Assembly: GCF_012276755.1 (NCBI RefSeq)
Contig: NZ_JAAXKX010000013.1
Coordinates: 1 to 64,000, forward strand
Reading direction: 5' to 3'
Length of the DNA: 64,000 nt
Source: Marichromatium bheemlicum
Lineage (GTDB): Bacteria > Pseudomonadota > Gammaproteobacteria > Chromatiales > Chromatiaceae
Under the pieces are notes generated by a model. That model did not search any database, was not told the origin of the DNA, and saw only the letters and a program-made list of their open reading frames with translations. Both the position numbers and the translations under genes were made by a program. How positions within the stretch are numbered: position 1 is the stretch's first letter; every line of letters starts with the position of its first letter. Shown in pieces: positions 42,175-54,595 of the stretch.

Positions 42175-43884
42175 TCAGCGCCCGGCGCGGGCCAGCTCGG
42201 CGGCGGCCGATTCCACCACCCGCAGCTCGCTGAGCGGGTAGGGCGGGATACCGAGGCGCTGCAACCGCGCCTGGTGCGCGGTACAGAAGGCATGGTGGAA
42301 GGTGAGGAACAGCGGGTGGGCGATCACCTCCTGCGCCGTGGCGAGGAAGCGCAGATAGCTGCGCGCCTGCCCCATGTGATACTCCGAGGGCGGCTCGCCG
42401 AGGTGTACCGCCTCCAACTCGCGGTCCCACAGCGAGAAGCGCGCGGGGTTGGCCAGGTGGAGCAGGGTCGCGGCGTTCTCCAGCGAGCCGAGACAGGCCG
42501 CCACCGGGTCGATCAGGCCGCTGCCGACCACCGCCTCGGGCGCGCGCGCGGCGTCGAAGGCGGCGATCGCCGCGCTCAGCTCGGCGGTGTCGAGGCGCAG
42601 CGCCTGCGTGCTCCAGGCGTGGGCGAGGGCGGCGCAGCGCAGGAAGGCCTCGGTGGTGTCGCTCGCCGACGCCTGGGCGGCGCCGAGTAGCGCCGGGTAG
42701 CTGTGTAGCCGGGTGAGCGCGGGGGCGTTGGCGCGCAGCCGGCCGGCGCTGACCAGCTCGACGGCCTGATAGAGACGTTCGATGTGCATCGGTGCAATAG
42801 GCATGGCTGTCGTCAGTGGCGGTGGGATCACCCAGTCTGACACGACATCCACCGCCTTGCCCGCGCGCAGCCCGAGGAAGCCCCGGGTGATCACCCGCTC
42901 GCCGGGGGCGAGCCCGTCGCGGATCTCCACCCGGTCCTCCACCTGCAGACCGCTGCGCACCGCGCGCCGCGCCGCGCGACCTTGCGCGTCGATCAGCCAG
43001 ACGAACTCGCCCTGGCGATCGCGCCGCAGCGCGTTGAAGGGGATCAGCAGCCGCGCGACCGGCGCGCTCTCGAGCCGCGCGCGCACGAACTGCCCGGCGC
43101 GCGCCCCGGCGGGGATGGGATCGAGCGCCAACTCGACGATGCCCTGGCGGGTGCGCCGCTCCAGACTGGGGTGGATGCGCAGCACCCGCGCCGGGAAGCG
43201 TTGCGCGCCGAGCGCGTCGATGCGCAGGCTCGCCGCGTCGCCGACGGCCAGGTGCGGCAGCAGCAGCTCGGAGGCGGCGACCTCGGCGACCAGCGAGTCC
43301 GGGTCGGCGAGGGCGAGCAACTGGGTGTTCTTGGAGACGAAGTCGCCCGGTTCGACCAGCCGCTCGGTGATCACCCCGGCGAAGGGCGCCTCGATCCGGG
43401 TGAAGGAGCGGCGCGTCTCCAGCAGCTCCAGCTCGGCGCGCGCCACCCGCAGCGCGGTGCGCGCGAGGCTCACCTCCGACTCGGAGACGGCGCGGCGCGC
43501 GCGCAGGTCCTCGAGCCGCTTCAGGTCGAGTTCGGCCTGTTCGAGGGTGGCGTGCGCCGCGGCGATCTCGGCCTCCAGCAGCCGATCGTCGAGCGCCACC
43601 AGCAACTGACCGCGCTCGACCCGGTCGCCCTCGTAGAGATCGAGCGCGGTGATCCGCCCCTCCTCCTGATTGAACACCCGCACCAGCCGACGATAACGCA
43701 GCGAACCCGGGCGCTCGTGGGTGATCGGCACCGCGCTCGGCGCCACCTGCAGCGCCGCGACCAGATGCGCCTGGGGCGCGGGCCGCGCCGCGCGAGCCTG
43801 GGACGGCGTCTCCTCACCACAGCCGCCGAGCAGCAGCGCCAACACCAGCGGCAACGACAGCGCCGCGCGGAGAGAAGGGGACAT
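42175..43884 (-). CDS. RND membrane-fusion lipoprotein with C-terminal extra domain
   Basis: 569 residues. Residues 1-348 are a standard periplasmic adaptor: lipobox LLGGC, lipoyl/hairpin region (FNQEEGRITALDLYEGDRVERGQLLVALDD), beta-barrel and end motif GLAPGERVITRGFLGLRAGKAV. Residues about 361-569 form a helical segment not found in such adaptors (LLHLANPARFSLWDRELEAVHLGE). The join (residues 349-360) uses AT-richer, rare codons unlike the flanks. A one-base shift would place a TGA at 42830-42828, so this is either a genuine fusion or two genes merged by a frameshift. The start overlaps the S24-like stop (TGATG). Confidence 0.8.
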   Translation of the reverse strand: MSPSLRAALSLPLVLALLLGGCGEETPSQARAARPAPQAHLVAALQVAPSAVPITHERPGSLRYRRLVRVFNQEEGRITALDLYEGDRVERGQLLVALDDRLLEAEIAAAHATLEQAELDLKRLEDLRARRAVSESEVSLARTALRVARAELELLETRRSFTRIEAPFAGVITERLVEPGDFVSKNTQLLALADPDSLVAEVAASELLLPHLAVGDAASLRIDALGAQRFPARVLRIHPSLERRTRQGIVELALDPIPAGARAGQFVRARLESAPVARLLIPFNALRRDRQGEFVWLIDAQGRAARRAVRSGLQVEDRVEIRDGLAPGERVITRGFLGLRAGKAVDVVSDWVIPPPLTTAMPIAPMHIERLYQAVELVSAGRLRANAPALTRLHSYPALLGAAQASASDTTEAFLRCAALAHAWSTQALRLDTAELSAAIAAFDAARAPEAVVGSGLIDPVAACLGSLENAATLLHLANPARFSLWDRELEAVHLGEPPSEYHMGQARSYLRFLATAQEVIAHPLFLTFHHAFCTAHQARLQRLGIPPYPLSELRVVESAAAELARAGR

Positions 43885-44234
43885 CACTGGCCGGTGAGAT
43901 CGGTGGCGAGGCTGTAATCGTAGTGCTTGACCTGACGGCGGATGTTGCGCTGGATGATCACCCCCAGCACCGCCCACTCCAGTCCGTCGAGCCGGATCTC
44001 GGGATAGCGCGGATTGAGCGCCACCAACCGCTCGCCCGCCGCGTCGCGCCGATACTGCCGGAACCACCGCACCCCCTCGACCTCGGCAAACACATAGGCC
44101 CCGTCGACACACTGCGGCGTCGGCTCGATCACCACGATGCAACGATCGGGAAACTCGGGTTCCATCTCCTCACCCAGCACCTGAAGCGCGAACGGCTCGT
44201 GCAGGGCGCAGCCGGATTGTTCGGGAAGGGACAT
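43884..44234 (-). CDS. S24/LexA-type fold protein lacking catalytic residues
   Basis: 116 residues. The sequence LQVLGEEMEPEFPDRCIVVIEPT followed by GAYVFAEVEGVRWFRQYRR and VALNPRYPEI matches the LexA/UmuD C-terminal fold. The nucleophile Ser of the usual GxSM motif is Glu here (GEEM), and the catalytic Lys position is not Lys, so self-cleavage is not expected. There is no HTH domain. Translationally coupled to the pump adaptor by a one-base overlap. It might act as a binding or regulatory protein (inference). Confidence 0.7.
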   Translation of the reverse strand: MSLPEQSGCALHEPFALQVLGEEMEPEFPDRCIVVIEPTPQCVDGAYVFAEVEGVRWFRQYRRDAAGERLVALNPRYPEIRLDGLEWAVLGVIIQRNIRRQVKHYDYSLATDLTGQ

Positions 44235-44278
44235 GGGGGCTCCTTGGTTGTAGTGCTCGTAGCTTTCTTTTTAGGGTA

Positions 44279-44294
44279 CTGCCCTGACCGACAG
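44279..44294. promoter_or_regulatory. LexA-box-like element upstream of the S24-type gene
   Basis: CTGC-N8-ACAG differs from the enterobacterial LexA consensus CTGT-N8-ACAG by one base. It sits 45 bases upstream of the S24-type gene that heads the efflux operon. Confidence 0.3.
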
Positions 44295-44480
44295 GTTTCG
44301 ATAAGATCAGAATCTCTTGCTTTAAAGATGTATCTGACACACCCGCAGTGCCACACCAATCATGTGGCTAAGAGAGGATTCAACCCATCTCCTTACACAT
44401 ATCTCCCGCCACCAGCTATCCTGAGCGCCTTGTCGTCATCAGCAGAGCAGAACACGTGACCTGCCTGGCTGTGCTACCGA

Positions 44481-44699
44481 GATCGGTGCCCCGAGCGGGT
44501 CCGCCCGATCGCCTGGCGCCTGCTGAGCCGTCGCGAGGTGAGCAATGCCGAGAGCGCTGCCGAACTCATCGACTGGTATCGCGCCCGCTGGGAGATCGAG
44601 CTGTTCTTCCGCGTGCTCAAGGAGGGCTGTCGCGTCGAAGTGCTGCCGCTGGCCGAGGTCGAGCGCATTGAGACAGCCCTGGGGCAGGCTACGACTTAA
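44481..44699 (+). pseudogene. IS4-family (Tn5-like) transposase fragment
   Basis: About 70 codons read RVRPIAWRLLSRREVSNAESAAELIDWYRARWEIELFFRVLKEGCRVEVLPL in pieces, the C-terminal catalytic region of IS4/IS50-type transposases, including the WYRARWEIE..F motif with the third acidic residue. Similarity begins abruptly near 44490 after a TGA in frame at 44465 and is lost near VERIETAL (44684). Both ends of the gene are missing. No inverted repeats were identified. It lies hard against the 3' end of the next minus-strand gene. Confidence 0.85.
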
Positions 44700-45108
44700 A
44701 CCAATCCCAAATCCCCAGGGAAAACCCTGGAATGAGGTCGATCCCTGCTGCCGACTTAGCGAGATAGAGCACCAGCAGCCCCATTAGGACGCTGAAGATC
44801 AGAAAGATGGCGAGAAAAACCGTCTGAAACAACAGTCCGATCTGGCGTTCGCCTCGCGACAGCTCACGACGGTTGCGGCCCAATAGCAGGACGAAGTAAT
44901 AGCGGTAGTGGATGAACTTCAGGGTGCCGCGCCAATCGATCGAGTGATTGCCCCATTTGCGGTCGACAAGCGCCAGTTTGAGATAGGAGAGCTGTTCCTC
45001 GGAGAAGCTCGTCTGTATCTTCTGCGGCATTCGGGCCAGGAGGTGCTGCAACGCTGCGTCTTGACGCAGTTCCTCTCGTCGCTGCTGGTCGGATGCGGTT
45101 TGATTCAT
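44689..45108 (-). CDS. Hypothetical two-helix membrane protein
   Basis: 139 residues from ATG 45108 (AGGGA upstream; ATG 45150 lacks a spaced ribosome site). The hydrophilic N-terminal half includes WGNHSIDWRGTLKFIHYRYYFVLLLGRNRRELSRGE. Hydrophobic segments follow around residues 92-116. The family is not recognised. Codon use is less GC-biased than in the window's core genes, and it is flanked by the transposase remnant and a gene-poor segment, so it may be recently acquired. Confidence 0.6.
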   Translation of the reverse strand: MNQTASDQQRREELRQDAALQHLLARMPQKIQTSFSEEQLSYLKLALVDRKWGNHSIDWRGTLKFIHYRYYFVLLLGRNRRELSRGERQIGLLFQTVFLAIFLIFSVLMGLLVLYLAKSAAGIDLIPGFSLGIWDWFKS

Positions 45109-45739
45109 GCGCGATCCCTGTTGCGGTCTGTTTGGTGTTTCAGCGCTCATTCCTTTGCGCGGACGACGGTGGCCATTGTGCTCAGGTCGTGGCCAAGCGG
45201 AGCACCGGCACCTCGGAACCCCAGGGCTATCGCATCAAGCACCCCTAATATTCGATTACGCTAATATTGCATATAATTCAAAGCGATAGGGGGTTCTGCA
45301 CTCGTTGCTTAAGACGAGGTTTCGCCGAGGGCTCGCTTCTTGGCGCCATGATCAAGACGAAGCCTCGCTCCAGTTGCGGATCTTGTCTTGCACAGTCCGA
45401 GATCTTTCGTGGGAATAAGGACGGAGTTTCGATGCACGATGGCGACAATAGACTGATATCAAAAGATATTGGCATCTTATAATATTAGAGATCCTTGATG
45501 CGATAGCCCTGCTCGGAACCCGATCTCCGCCGATTGGCGATTGAATGGCATCGACCGAATTGGCGAGTTGACGGCGGTTCTGGGCGCAGAGGCCCCGGGT
45601 GCGCGTCAAGGCGTCTCGATGTCGAGGGCGGGGAGCGAGGGTTCGCGACCGACTTCGGTGACACCCGCATGCCGTTCGGTGGGCGCGCTGATCAACAGCG
45701 TCGCTGTCATCGTCCCCGAGACCCTTCGGGCAATCGCTT
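45109..45739. other. Gene-poor, AT-richer intergenic segment
   Basis: About 630 bases with no supported gene. The part around 45245-45490 is markedly AT-richer than the rest of the window. Short frames here show no coding-type codon bias or recognisable motif. With the adjacent transposase fragment it looks like a decayed insertion zone. Confidence 0.6.
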
Positions 45740-47446
45740 TCAGGCCTTGTGCATCCGAGGCGGCGTCGCTGCTCCGCTGTCTGCGTTGGCGCACACGACG
45801 CGATTGCGCCCGATTCGCTTGGCCTGGTAGAGCGCCGCGTCGGCGGTTGATGTCAAGACGGTGCCGGAATAATGTCCCTCAAGCTCGGCGAGTCCGGCAC
45901 TGAAGGTGCAGTGGAAGTGGCCGCTGGCGTTGGGTTGAGGAAGCAGGGCGAATTGCTCGCGCAGGGCGTTCATGACCTTCTCGGCCGCGGCGATCGTGGT
46001 GTCGGGCATCAGCACCGAGAACTCCTCGCCGCCATAGCGACCGATGACGTCGTGGCGCCGCAGACGCTTGAGCAACATCTGCGCCAGACTTCTGATGACC
46101 CGGTCGCCAACGGGGTGGCCATAGGTGTCGTTGACCCGTTTGAAATGATCGATGTCGAGTATGGCGAGCACAAGTGGAGCATCGCTCCTGCTCGAGCGGG
46201 CGACCTCGGTCTCGAGATGCAGGTCGAAGGCGATGCGGTTCAGCAGTCCCGTCAGGCTGTCCTGACGGATGAGCGCGGTGAGCGAGCGGAAGCGTGAGAC
46301 GCGCAGCTCGACCGCCCTGACCAGATCGACGTCCGGGATGGGCTTGGTGAGGAAGTCGTCGGCGCCCGTCCCCATCGCGGACAGTTGCTGCTGGCGATCG
46401 GATTCGCCGGACAGAAAGACGATGGGGATACCTGCATAGCGCTCCTCCTGCCGTACGACGCGCGCGGCCTCGATGCCATTGCAGCCGGGCATGTAGAGAT
46501 CCAGCAGGATCAGCTCGGGGTCGAGCGTGGCGATGCTGTCGAGCAATGCGCTCGGCTCGCTGATCGCGTATGCCAGCATGCCTGCGTCCCTGAGCACCGC
46601 CACGTAGTAGTCCCCCAGGGGCACGGCATCGTCGAGGATCAGCACTCGATAGGGATCTGAGGGGCGCGTGCAGGTCAGCTTGTCGAGCAGGTCGGCCAGG
46701 CCATGGACGTCGATCGGCTTGGATAGACAGGCATCGGCGCCGCTGCGCACCGCGGCCAGACGGCTGTCCCAGCTCCAGTGGCTGGAGACCATGATGAGGG
46801 GAAGCCCGGCGCGGTTTGGCGACGCGCTGGATGGGGGGCCGGATTCCCCCCCTTCGGGAAGGGTCGAAGACTCGGAGACGACCGCCCGAATCCGCTGCGT
46901 CTCCAACACCGCTCGAGCGCGCGATGATGACGCGCACCAGATGACATTCCAGCCGTAGTAGCCAAGCTGCTCCACCAGGTCTTCGGCGCTCGCCCGATCC
47001 TCTTCGATCAGCAGCAGGCAGGACGGGGCCTCCACCCTGGTCTCCGACGGGGCCGGTTCGAGGCGTGTCGGCTCGATCGCTGCGGCGGTCTCGACGGTCT
47101 CCGGCCTGATCTGCAGTGCGTCCTGTCTCAAGGTCTTGAGGCGAGCGCTGATGCGCTCGAACAGCTCGATTCGGATCGCTTCTTCTTCGCCCCGGCCGAG
47201 GCACTCGACCAAGTGCTCGATCTCCTTGGCTTGGTCGCCGAGTCCCGGCTGCCCGAATGTTCCTGCGCTCCCGGCCAGGCTGTGCACCGACCGGTGAAAG
47301 GCCTCCAGGGCGGCCGGTCGACCTGCTGTCTCGAGCACATGCGACCAGCTGCGCTCCAGCTCCTCGAGACGTTCCGGGAGCGCCCCGATGAAGTGCTCCC
47401 GCATTCGACGCAGTCTCTCGCCACGACTCGTTCGAGATGTCGACAT
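45740..47446 (-). CDS. Hpt-REC-REC-GGDEF response regulator
   Basis: 568 residues from ATG 47446 (GGAG seven bases upstream). An N-terminal Hpt domain has the phosphorylatable His in SVHSLAGSAGTFG. A first receiver domain (SCLLLIEEDRASAEDL) has lost the phosphoacceptor: the usual Asp position reads VVSESS. The second receiver is intact (LILDD, LILLDLYMPGCNG, LTKPI). The C-terminal GGDEF has GGEEF and I-site RRHD. It is a c-di-GMP-producing end point of a phosphorelay. Last gene of the signalling run; the CheY-like gene upstream ends 37 bases before it. Confidence 0.9.
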   Translation of the reverse strand: MSTSRTSRGERLRRMREHFIGALPERLEELERSWSHVLETAGRPAALEAFHRSVHSLAGSAGTFGQPGLGDQAKEIEHLVECLGRGEEEAIRIELFERISARLKTLRQDALQIRPETVETAAAIEPTRLEPAPSETRVEAPSCLLLIEEDRASAEDLVEQLGYYGWNVIWCASSSRARAVLETQRIRAVVSESSTLPEGGESGPPSSASPNRAGLPLIMVSSHWSWDSRLAAVRSGADACLSKPIDVHGLADLLDKLTCTRPSDPYRVLILDDAVPLGDYYVAVLRDAGMLAYAISEPSALLDSIATLDPELILLDLYMPGCNGIEAARVVRQEERYAGIPIVFLSGESDRQQQLSAMGTGADDFLTKPIPDVDLVRAVELRVSRFRSLTALIRQDSLTGLLNRIAFDLHLETEVARSSRSDAPLVLAILDIDHFKRVNDTYGHPVGDRVIRSLAQMLLKRLRRHDVIGRYGGEEFSVLMPDTTIAAAEKVMNALREQFALLPQPNASGHFHCTFSAGLAELEGHYSGTVLTSTADAALYQAKRIGRNRVVCANADSGAATPPRMHKA

Positions 47447-47482
47447 GAGTGGCTCCGCGATGGCGCTTGGCAAGCGGTGGGG

Positions 47483-47857
47483 TCAGGCTGCCGAATGTCC
47501 CAGGAGGGCGCGAATCTCATCGCCCAGGCGCATCGGGTCGAATGGCTTGGAGATCACCCCGAGCGCCCCCATCGCCTCGAGCTGCTCGCACTCTTTGGGC
47601 TGGACCTTGGCGGTCATGAAGATGACCGGGGTTTGGGCCAGATGGGGTAGCTGGCGCAGCCGTTGGAGCGTGGTCGGACCGTCCATGCCCGGCATCATGA
47701 CGTCGAGCAGGATGAGGTCCGGCGCGAGTTCGGGCGCGCGCCCCAGCGCCTCGTCCCCGGATGCGCACTGGGTCAGCCGAAAATCCTCCTCCAGCGCGAA
47801 CTCGGCGATCTGCCGGATATCGGGCTCGTCCTCGATGTGCAGAATATGCAGTGTCAT
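47483..47857 (-). CDS. Single-domain response regulator (CheY-like)
   Basis: 124 residues, a lone receiver domain: HIEDEPD acidic pocket, phosphoacceptor Asp in DLILLDVMMPGMDG, Thr in FMTAK, Lys in ISKPFD. There is no output domain, so it relays phosphate or acts by protein contact. ATG 47857 overlaps the kinase stop by four bases (ATGA), making the CHASE kinase the obvious partner. It may shuttle phosphate to the Hpt of the downstream GGDEF protein (inference). Confidence 0.92.
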   Translation of the reverse strand: MTLHILHIEDEPDIRQIAEFALEEDFRLTQCASGDEALGRAPELAPDLILLDVMMPGMDGPTTLQRLRQLPHLAQTPVIFMTAKVQPKECEQLEAMGALGVISKPFDPMRLGDEIRALLGHSAA

Positions 47858-50475
47858 GACGTGCTCCTGAGGCTCGGATCGTCCTCGTTTGTCGGTGGGA
47901 GGGCATCGGCGTGGTCTCCGCTCCACTCGGGCAGGTCGAAGTAGAAGGTCGTGCCACCGCCTTCCCGTGAGGTATAGCCGATGTGTCCATGGTGTCGCTC
48001 CAGGATCGCCTTGGTGATCGACAGGCCCAGACCCGTTCCGCCCTTTTCGCGGGTATCAGAGCTGTCGGCCTGGGCGAAGCGCTGGAAGATGTGCTCCTTG
48101 AAGGACTCGGGAATGCCAGGACCCTGGTCCTCGACCAGGGCGCGGAATCCTTGTCCGTGACGCCGCAGCCCGATCTGGACCTCCCCGCCTCGGGGCGAGT
48201 ATTTGACCGCGTTGGAGATGAGGTTGGCGAAGACCTGCAGCATACGATTGTCGTCGGCCAGCACCGGGGCGCGCTCGAGTTCCAGACGATCCGAGAGCTG
48301 CACCTGGAGCTGGCGGGCGTAACCCTCGTTGGCCTCCACTGCCTGGCGGGCGAGGGCGGCGAGGTCGGTGGGGTGGAGATCGAAGTGCATGCGCCCGGAG
48401 GCGATCTTCTCGAGGTCGAGGATGTCGTCGATGAGCAGGGTCAGGCGCGCGCTGTTGCGCTCGGCCATCTCGAGCATGGCGCGAACCTTCTCGGGCAGGG
48501 CCTCGGCGTAGCGACCGACCACCAGTCCGAGCGCGCCGCGGATGGAGGTGACGGGCGTGCGCAGCTCGTGACTGACGGTCGAGATCAGCTCGCTCTTCAT
48601 GCGTTCGAGCTGCTTGCGCTCGGTGATGTCGCGGATCATGCCGATGAAGAAGGGCCGGTCGCCGCGCTCGATGCGCGAGACCGCCAGTTCCATGGGGAAG
48701 ACGGTGCCGTCCTTGCGCCGCCCCTTGAGTTCGCGGGTGACGCCGATGACCCGTTCGTCCCCGGTGCGCAGGTAATGGCTCATGTAGCCGTCGTGGCCGC
48801 TGCGATAGGGCTCTGGCATCAGCATGCTGAGGTTGCTGCCCACCACCTCGGCGGCGGTATAGCCGAAGATGCGCTCGGCGGCCGGGTTGAAGGAGGTCAC
48901 CCTGCCGTCGGGACCGGCGGTGACGATGCCGTCGATCACATTGTCGAGGATGGCCTGGGTGTGCTGCGACTGGTCCCTGAGCGCGAACACCGCCCGCCTG
49001 CGTGCGGTGATGTCGGTGAAGACCGCGTAGACCTGGTACACCCCGGCGCCGGAGGCGTCCTGTCTGGGGTAGGCGTCGACCTGGACCCAGCGCCAGGGGG
49101 TGGCGCGGGCGTGACGAATCCCCATCACCACGCCGGTGACGGGCGCGCCGAGACGCAGGGCCTGGATGACCGGGTGATCGGTGCTGGAAAAGGCGCGCCC
49201 GTCCTCGCGAACGACCTGCCAGAGCGAGTCGATCGAGGTGAGTTCGCGCATCTGCTCCAGGGTGGTGTCGAGGATGCGCTGGGCGGCCGGATTGGCATCC
49301 AGGATCCGGCCCTCGGCGCCATGGATGATCACACCCTGACCCAGGTGCAGGAAGACCGAGCGGAAGCGCTCCTCGGACTCCTGGCGCCGCGCCGTCATCT
49401 CCTCGGCTAGCGCTAGCGCCTGAGCGCGGCGGTCCAGCAGCAGCCGGGTCACGGCGAACAGGGCCAGACTGATACCGATACCCAGCCCCAGCACCAGCCA
49501 GATGGTCGCCATATCGGTCTCGGCGGCGAAGCCGGGCCGGCTGTAGAGGGTCAGGGTCCAGGTGCGACCGTAGGCCTGAATCCGCTGCAGGCCCGTGTGG
49601 CTCGGGTTCGGCTCAGGGTCGCGCTGCTCGGCGGAGTCGTACATGAGGGCGTCCGGATCGGTGCCATCGCCATCGTAGATCCTGAAGTCGATCGTCAGGC
49701 TACGCTTGCCGAGGATCCCGGCCATGAGGTCGTCGACCCGATAGGGGCTGTAGACGAACCCCCGCAGCGCCGCCCAGCGCTCCGCCGCCGTGTCGAGGGG
49801 CAGGCCGGGCCGATAGATGGGGACGTACATGAGGAATCCGGCCTGCTCCTTGCCGTGGGTCTCCTGCACCAGTCGAACCTTGCCAGAGATGGTGGTGGCG
49901 TCGGTGTCGACGGCCGCCTGCATGGCCGCGCGGCGGGTCTCCTGCGAGAACATGTCATAGCCGAAGGCCGCCAGGTTGCGCCCGGAGAAGGGCTCCAGAT
50001 AGACGATGGCGGTATAGAGTGCGCGCTCGCCGGAGGGCTTGAGCCGATAGTCCGGGAAGCCCTCGGCGCGCACGGCGGCGACATGGGCGGCTAACTGGTC
50101 GGGTCGGACGGCCTGGCTGTAGCCGACGCCGAGGATGCCGGGATAATTCTCCGTCAGGCGCAGGCGCTCCACATAGGTGTGCCACTCCTGGCGGGACACC
50201 GTCTCGCTGGCGTCGAAGAGTCCGGCGCCGCCGAGCAGGATCTGCTCGTGGTCGTGCAGGCGCTCGTCGATCGCCTCGCGGATCTCTTGGCTAAGCAGAT
50301 CAAACTGCCGGTCGGCGATGAGCTGGCGCTGTTCCACCAGCCCCTGCCAGGCCAGCAGGACCGGCAGCAGCGCCGCCAGCAGCACGATCCAGGCGAGATA
50401 GCGGCGACTGTTCGTGCCCCTGGCGCGAGCGGGGCGGGTGAGGCGCTTCGGGGGAGGGCGGGTTCTGTCTCGCAT
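47854..50475 (-). CDS. CHASE-PAS-PAS sensor histidine kinase
   Basis: 873 residues from ATG 50475 (MRDRTRPPPKRLTRPARARG, a basic cytoplasmic start before TM1). The periplasmic region (about 60-290) reads as a CHASE domain (YPGILGVGYSQAVRPDQLAAHVAAVRAEGFPDYRLKPSGER in pieces). TM2 lies near 320-345, then two PAS domains. HisKA has SHELRTPVTS, and the HATPase has NLISNAVKYSPRGGEV and GGTGLGLSITK. No receiver is attached. CHASE domains sense small extracellular ligands; the ligand is unknown. The next gene, a CheY-like receiver, overlaps by four bases. Confidence 0.92.
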   Translation of the reverse strand: MRDRTRPPPKRLTRPARARGTNSRRYLAWIVLLAALLPVLLAWQGLVEQRQLIADRQFDLLSQEIREAIDERLHDHEQILLGGAGLFDASETVSRQEWHTYVERLRLTENYPGILGVGYSQAVRPDQLAAHVAAVRAEGFPDYRLKPSGERALYTAIVYLEPFSGRNLAAFGYDMFSQETRRAAMQAAVDTDATTISGKVRLVQETHGKEQAGFLMYVPIYRPGLPLDTAAERWAALRGFVYSPYRVDDLMAGILGKRSLTIDFRIYDGDGTDPDALMYDSAEQRDPEPNPSHTGLQRIQAYGRTWTLTLYSRPGFAAETDMATIWLVLGLGIGISLALFAVTRLLLDRRAQALALAEEMTARRQESEERFRSVFLHLGQGVIIHGAEGRILDANPAAQRILDTTLEQMRELTSIDSLWQVVREDGRAFSSTDHPVIQALRLGAPVTGVVMGIRHARATPWRWVQVDAYPRQDASGAGVYQVYAVFTDITARRRAVFALRDQSQHTQAILDNVIDGIVTAGPDGRVTSFNPAAERIFGYTAAEVVGSNLSMLMPEPYRSGHDGYMSHYLRTGDERVIGVTRELKGRRKDGTVFPMELAVSRIERGDRPFFIGMIRDITERKQLERMKSELISTVSHELRTPVTSIRGALGLVVGRYAEALPEKVRAMLEMAERNSARLTLLIDDILDLEKIASGRMHFDLHPTDLAALARQAVEANEGYARQLQVQLSDRLELERAPVLADDNRMLQVFANLISNAVKYSPRGGEVQIGLRRHGQGFRALVEDQGPGIPESFKEHIFQRFAQADSSDTREKGGTGLGLSITKAILERHHGHIGYTSREGGGTTFYFDLPEWSGDHADALPPTNEDDPSLRSTS

Positions 50476-50673
50476 CCTGGTGTCCGCACGTTGCGGTGAT
50501 CCGTTCCAGACGAACAGCGCTTCGCGGTCTTCGGGCAAGGATGCCGATCCCCATCGGGTTCGCATCCCCGGGCCGCGTTCCATCAGTACGGAATGCGGAT
50601 GGAAGGTGCCGATCGCAAGGCTCGGCAGGTCGCGTCTCGACGGGGGCAGCGGCTTGTCGCCGTGATCGTCGCT

Positions 50674-50697
50674 GAGGCGCTGAAGCGCTGAAGCGCT
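50674..50697. repeat. Three tandem copies of an 8-base unit
   Basis: GAGGCGCT then GAAGCGCT twice, head to tail, lie in the gap between two large kinase genes. Each unit contains palindromic (A/G)GCGCT. No function is assigned. Confidence 0.6.
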
Positions 50698-50706
50698 CCG
50701 CGCGAC

Positions 50707-54230
<3,524 letters not shown>

Positions 54231-54234
<4 letters not shown>

Positions 54235-54476
54235 GGTGCGTCTCCCGCCAGGTCCTCGAGGGCCCCGATGCTGAGGGCGCGGATGTCGCCCCGGTCCGTG
54301 TCCCGCGCGGGTGTGACGCCTTCGACGTCGACGGCCACAAGCAGGGTCCTGCTCGTCTCATCCGAGTCCATGCCCGCGCGGGCCGAGACGACCGTGGCGG
54401 TGCAGTGCGCCGCGAGGCGTGGGGGTGCGACCAAGGGCTCGGGCGAGGGTAAGGCGAGGGTGCCGATCGATCGCAT
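54231..54476 (-). CDS. Small hypothetical protein upstream of the hybrid kinase
   Basis: 81 residues. The start is supported by AGGAG six bases before ATG 54476, and the stop overlaps the kinase's TTG start. There is no signal peptide or membrane helix. The sequence (TLLVAVDVEGVTPARDTDRGDIRALSIGALED) has no recognised family. Coupling to the kinase suggests a co-expressed accessory protein or a leader that sets kinase translation (inference). Confidence 0.5.
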
Positions 54477-54595
54477 GCTGATCTCCTAGTACGCACATTC
54501 AGCGCACCCCTGGGGTGCGACCGGTCGGGTCAGGCCCCGTCATCGGCGGCGGCACCTTCGGTGTTATCGACAGTGGCGTCGCGCCGCTGGCGGGC

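Noticed and set aside
38765-42430. 1221-codon minus-strand frame over the RND gene
   Set aside because: Out of frame with the clear RND protein; Arg/Gly/Ala-rich without membrane segments.
43884-44234. Prophage repressor from the S24 similarity
   Set aside because: No HTH domain, no catalytic residues and no phage genes nearby.
45267-45482. 71-codon frame in the AT-richer gap
   Set aside because: No spaced ribosome site, no motif and no codon bias; treated as non-coding.
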